Shown here in pieces: positions 11,463 through 13,831 of a DNA stretch of 13,831 bases (positions are counted from its first letter, which is position 1; every line of letters begins with the position of its first letter). The position numbers and the translations under genes are program-made. The stretch lies in assembly GCA_017400415.1 (NCBI GenBank), contig JAFPTE010000170.1:1-13831 (forward strand), written 5' to 3'. Under the pieces are notes generated by a model. It saw only the letters and a list, made by a program, of their open reading frames with translations, did not search any database and was not told the DNA's origin. Origin of the DNA: Oscillospiraceae bacterium. GTDB taxonomy: Bacteria; Bacillota; Clostridia; Oscillospirales; Oscillospiraceae.

Positions 11463-12434
11463 TTGAAGAAAGCTTTTTTCTCTCTTTCGCTGGCGATGCT
11501 GCTTGCCCTTCTCGGCCTTCCGGCTCTGGCTGCCGGGCTTCCCGAAAAGCTTATACCCTCCGGGCAGGTCGTGGGCATAAGGCTGAACGCCGGCGGAGTG
11601 GAGATAACCGAGGTAACGGGCGACGGCTCTCCGGCATCCGTGGCCGGACTTAAGGCCGGGGACATTATTGTATCGCTGGACGGCAGTAATACTCCCTCCA
11701 TGGATGAGCTTGCCCAGGCTCTCGGGCGGGCGGAAGGAGAGGTGCCCATCGAATATATAAGGGGCGGCAGGCGTTTGAAGGCAAAAATCACCCCCGAAGA
11801 GAAGGACGGAGCAAAAATACTGGGTATATGGGCCCGGGACGCCATATCCGGCATCGGCACTGTGACCTTTATTGACCCGGAATCCGGCTTTTTCGGTGCG
11901 CTGGGCCACTCAGTCACCTCCGGCACCTCTGAATACAAGTCCGGCAGGGTTCATCCGGTAAGAATCACCGGCATAATCAAGGGCTCAGCAGGTCAGCCGG
12001 GACAGCTTGACGGCCGCCTTGAGCCCGAAACGATTCTCGGCAGTGTAAACGAAAACACCGCAGCGGGCATTTTCGGCACGCTGGAGGAAGGCTGCGAAGA
12101 GAAGGCCATCGGGGTCGGTCAGCGGAGCAGCATTCATGAGGGCAGCGCCTGCATCCTCTCCGGCGCCGGAGGCAAGGTAAAGGCCTACTCCGCAGAGATA
12201 ACCAAGGTTCTGCGCTCATCAGACGGCAGGGATATGATGCTCACCGTTACGGACCCGGAGCTTCTGGAGCTCACCGGCGGAATCGTTCAGGGCATGAGCG
12301 GAAGTCCCATCATTCAGGACGGAAGGCTCATCGGCGCAGTTACTCACGTGCTGGTTTCCGACAGCACAAAGGGCTACGGCATATCCATTGAGCAGATGCT
12401 GGGATTGAGCTCGGCAGGAGAAAAAGCGGCATAA
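11463..12434 (+). CDS. spoIVB: SpoIVB serine peptidase (S55 family)
   Basis: SpoIVB is secreted from the forespore and cleaves SpoIVFA, which releases the SpoIVFB protease to activate pro-sigma-K in the mother cell. Numbered from the TTG start at 11463, residues 1-24 form a signal or anchor sequence (two Lys, then a long Leu/Ala-rich helix). Residues 38-105 are a PDZ domain (GSPASVAGLKAGDIIVSLDG). The peptidase domain follows, with His149 in FGALGHSV, Asp264 in TVTDPELLELTGG and Ser279 in GMSGSPII. The Asp-Ser spacing of 15 equals that of the Bacillus enzyme as I recall it. TTG is preferred because AAAGGAG (11446-11452) lies 10 bases upstream and it gives a clean signal peptide; an ATG at 11427 overlaps the likely -10 element. 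At 323 residues it is shorter than the Bacillus protein (about 426), mostly at the N-terminal side. It is divergent from the spo0A-like gene. Confidence 0.93.
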   Translation: MKKAFFSLSLAMLLALLGLPALAAGLPEKLIPSGQVVGIRLNAGGVEITEVTGDGSPASVAGLKAGDIIVSLDGSNTPSMDELAQALGRAEGEVPIEYIRGGRRLKAKITPEEKDGAKILGIWARDAISGIGTVTFIDPESGFFGALGHSVTSGTSEYKSGRVHPVRITGIIKGSAGQPGQLDGRLEPETILGSVNENTAAGIFGTLEEGCEEKAIGVGQRSSIHEGSACILSGAGGKVKAYSAEITKVLRSSDGRDMMLTVTDPELLELTGGIVQGMSGSPIIQDGRLIGAVTHVLVSDSTKGYGISIEQMLGLSSAGEKAA

Positions 12435-12465
12435 ACGGCAGAATTTGGCATATAGATACGAAAAA

Positions 12466-12490
12466 CGGGAATAGCTCATGGCTATTCCCG
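12466..12490 (+). terminator. Hairpin between spoIVB and the M14 peptidase gene, incomplete terminator or processing site
   Basis: CGGGAATAGC (12466-12475) pairs perfectly with GCTATTCCCG (12481-12490) around a 5-base loop. The stem is strong, but GATTCTTGG follows, not a T-run, so full termination is unlikely. It ends 7 bases before the next ribosome binding site and may protect or attenuate the transcript. Confidence 0.45.
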
Positions 12491-12497
12491 GATTCTT

Positions 12498-12512
12498 GGA
12501 GGGATTCTATTG
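12498..12512 (+). promoter_or_regulatory. Ribosome binding site fixing a TTG start
   Basis: GGAGGG at 12498-12503 stands 6 bases before TTG at 12510. No ATG lies in frame near the first peptidoglycan-binding residues, so TTG is the likely initiator of the peptidase gene. Confidence 0.75.
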
Positions 12513-13796
12513 CTGTTTTCGCTGCTGCTTCGTACCGGAGACCGGGGCCCGGAGGTGGAGCTTCTCCAGCTGGGACTGAACAGGGCCGGCTTTCTGGCCC
12601 CGCCGCCGGACGGAATATTCGGCCCGCTGACCGGCCGTGCCCTGGTGGAATTTCAGAAGAGCCGTGGTCTGACGCCGGACGGTATTGCAGGACCCGTAAG
12701 CTTCCGTGCCCTGGAGGGTTATCTTCTGGGCCGGGCGGAGCACCGGATCCGCCCCGGGGACACTCTTTACCGCCTTGCCAGGATTTACGGCACCACCCTG
12801 GGCTCAATTGAGGCCGCAAACCCGGACCTGGACCCGTACACCCTCCCGGTGGGTGCCGTTATCAAGGTGCCCTACGGCTTTCCGGTTGTGCCTCGCAATA
12901 TTTCCTTCACCCCGACAGTGCTTGAAATCTGCATCCGCGGGCTCATGGACCGTTACCCTTTTATCGGTCTTGAGGTCATAGGCCGCAGCATAGCCGACTC
13001 TCCCATTTTTGCTCTCACAGTCGGCCGGGGAAGCAATCACGTAATGTACAACGGGTCCCATCACGCCAACGAGTGGATCACCTCTGCCCTTCTGATGTGC
13101 TTTCTGGAGGAATACGCCTCCGCCATTGCCCTTGATAAGGGCATCCTGGGCATGGGGGCCAAGGAGCTCTTTGAAAGGACCTGCCTTCACCTGGTGCCCA
13201 TGGTTAATCCCGACGGAGTTGCCCTTGCTGCAGGCGCCATACGCTCCGGATATTTATATGAGGCCGCAAGGGCAATAGCGGACAGATACCCGGAAATCGC
13301 CTTCCCGGATGGCTGGAAGGCCAACATACGAGGCACGGACCTTAATCTGCAGTACCCTGCAGGCTGGGAAATGGCCCGGGAAATCAAGTACTCCCAGGGC
13401 TTCATTACCCCCGCTCCCCGTGATTACGTGGGGGCGGCTCCCCTTTCCGAGCCGGAGAGCCGGGCCATTTACGACTATACTTTGAAGCACGATTTCTCTC
13501 TTACCCTGTCATACCACACCCAGGGCCAGGTTATCTTCTGGAAATACCTGGATATGGAGCCCCCTGGGGCCTATCAGATCGGCAGGTATTTCTCTGCTCT
13601 GTCCGGTTATTACCTTGCGGAAACGCCCCGGTCCTCCGGCTACGCAGGCTATAAGGACTGGTTTATTCTGAACTATGACCGGCCCGGCTACACGGTTGAG
13701 GCCGGGTCCGGGGAAAACCCGCTGCCCATAAGGGAGCTGGACAGAATACTGGAGGATAACCTGGGAATACTGGTCGCTGCCCTGACCGCAACATAA
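12510..13796 (+). CDS. M14 peptidase with peptidoglycan-binding and LysM domains (gamma-D-glutamyl-diaminopimelate endopeptidase-like)
   Basis: A 428-residue wall hydrolase with three domains in order. Residues 9-72 are PG_binding_1 (DRGPEVELLQLGLNRAGF, then DGIFGPLTGRALVEFQ). Residues 78-121 are a LysM module (HRIRPGDTLYRLARIYGTT). Residues 130-425 are a zinc carboxypeptidase M14 fold with His185 and Glu188 in SHHANEW, Arg274 in NIRGTDLN, third Zn ligand His336 in SYHTQG and catalytic Glu397 in GYTVEAGSGENP. The usual Asn-Arg pair that binds a free C-terminus is DLNLQYP here, which fits an endopeptidase cutting gamma-D-Glu-meso-DAP stem peptides rather than a carboxypeptidase. No classical signal peptide is visible, as in spore-associated members of this group. 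It starts 75 bp after spoIVB with only a hairpin between, so co-expression in the forespore is likely but not shown. Confidence 0.9.
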   Translation: MLFSLLLRTGDRGPEVELLQLGLNRAGFLAPPPDGIFGPLTGRALVEFQKSRGLTPDGIAGPVSFRALEGYLLGRAEHRIRPGDTLYRLARIYGTTLGSIEAANPDLDPYTLPVGAVIKVPYGFPVVPRNISFTPTVLEICIRGLMDRYPFIGLEVIGRSIADSPIFALTVGRGSNHVMYNGSHHANEWITSALLMCFLEEYASAIALDKGILGMGAKELFERTCLHLVPMVNPDGVALAAGAIRSGYLYEAARAIADRYPEIAFPDGWKANIRGTDLNLQYPAGWEMAREIKYSQGFITPAPRDYVGAAPLSEPESRAIYDYTLKHDFSLTLSYHTQGQVIFWKYLDMEPPGAYQIGRYFSALSGYYLAETPRSSGYAGYKDWFILNYDRPGYTVEAGSGENPLPIRELDRILEDNLGILVAALTAT

Positions 13797-13799
13797 AAC

Positions 13800-13822
13800 G
13801 CCCTCCGGCATTGCCGGAGGGC
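13800..13822 (+). terminator. Terminator hairpin after the M14 peptidase gene
   Basis: GCCCTCCGGC (13800-13809) pairs perfectly with GCCGGAGGGC (13813-13822) around a 3-base loop, four bases after the stop codon. No T-run is visible in the few bases left; a preceding AAAA would give a T-tail on the opposite strand, so it may serve a convergent gene outside the window. Confidence 0.6.
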
Positions 13823-13831
13823 AGGATTATA

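Overview
The window looks like part of a metagenome-derived contig from an uncultured, spore-forming, low-oxygen gut or rumen bacterium of the class Clostridia, most like Oscillospirales. The evidence is a type III glutamine synthetase, a Spo0A-family regulator beside a SpoIVB peptidase, a DUF6935-like protein typical of that group, AGGAGG-type ribosome binding sites and several sigma-A promoters with 17-bp spacers. No rRNA, tRNA, transposase, phage gene or CRISPR array is visible. Layout: (1) Bases 1 to about 920 encode part of a large PKD-repeat surface protein. It is GC-rich (hand count 65% in 61-180) and reads straight into the antisense of the next gene, so a join near 905-925 separates it from the rest. 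(2) 905-3982, minus strand: two CobW/COG0523-type metal-chaperone GTPases and a metallo-beta-lactamase-fold hydrolase. The first GTPase carries a YcgQ/DUF1980-like C-terminal part and is cut short at the join. The second carries a 119-residue His/Asp/Glu tract. Hand-counted GC rises from about 43-48% on the left of that tract to about 60% on the right of it, so a second seam is possible there. (3) 4048-4773, minus strand: a zinc-ribbon, single-membrane-pass, Ig-like protein, divergent from the type III glutamine synthetase at 4994-7084. (4) 7209-9068: a DUF6935-like protein, a CBS protein whose N-terminus has a HEPN-type RNxxxH motif, and a convergent XRE-family regulator with a TEAKK repeat linker. 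(5) 9193-10368: a galactokinase-like GHMP kinase divergent from the XRE gene. (6) 10420-13796, a sporulation locus: a Spo0A homologue whose phospho-acceptor Asp is Glu, head-to-head with spoIVB, then a peptidoglycan-binding/LysM/M14 endopeptidase. How the parts may work together: the left half suggests metal (probably zinc) handling, with GTPases that load or store divalent metal. The glutamine synthetase is the main ammonia-assimilation enzyme in view. The right end groups the sporulation master-regulator family, the SpoIVB signalling protease of the forespore and a cell-wall peptidase that could act in spore formation or germination. The most notable points are the non-phosphorylatable Spo0A receiver, the very large His-acidic metal tract, the HEPN-CBS fusion, and one near-certain plus one possible sequence seam that should be checked before neighbourhood is read as biology.
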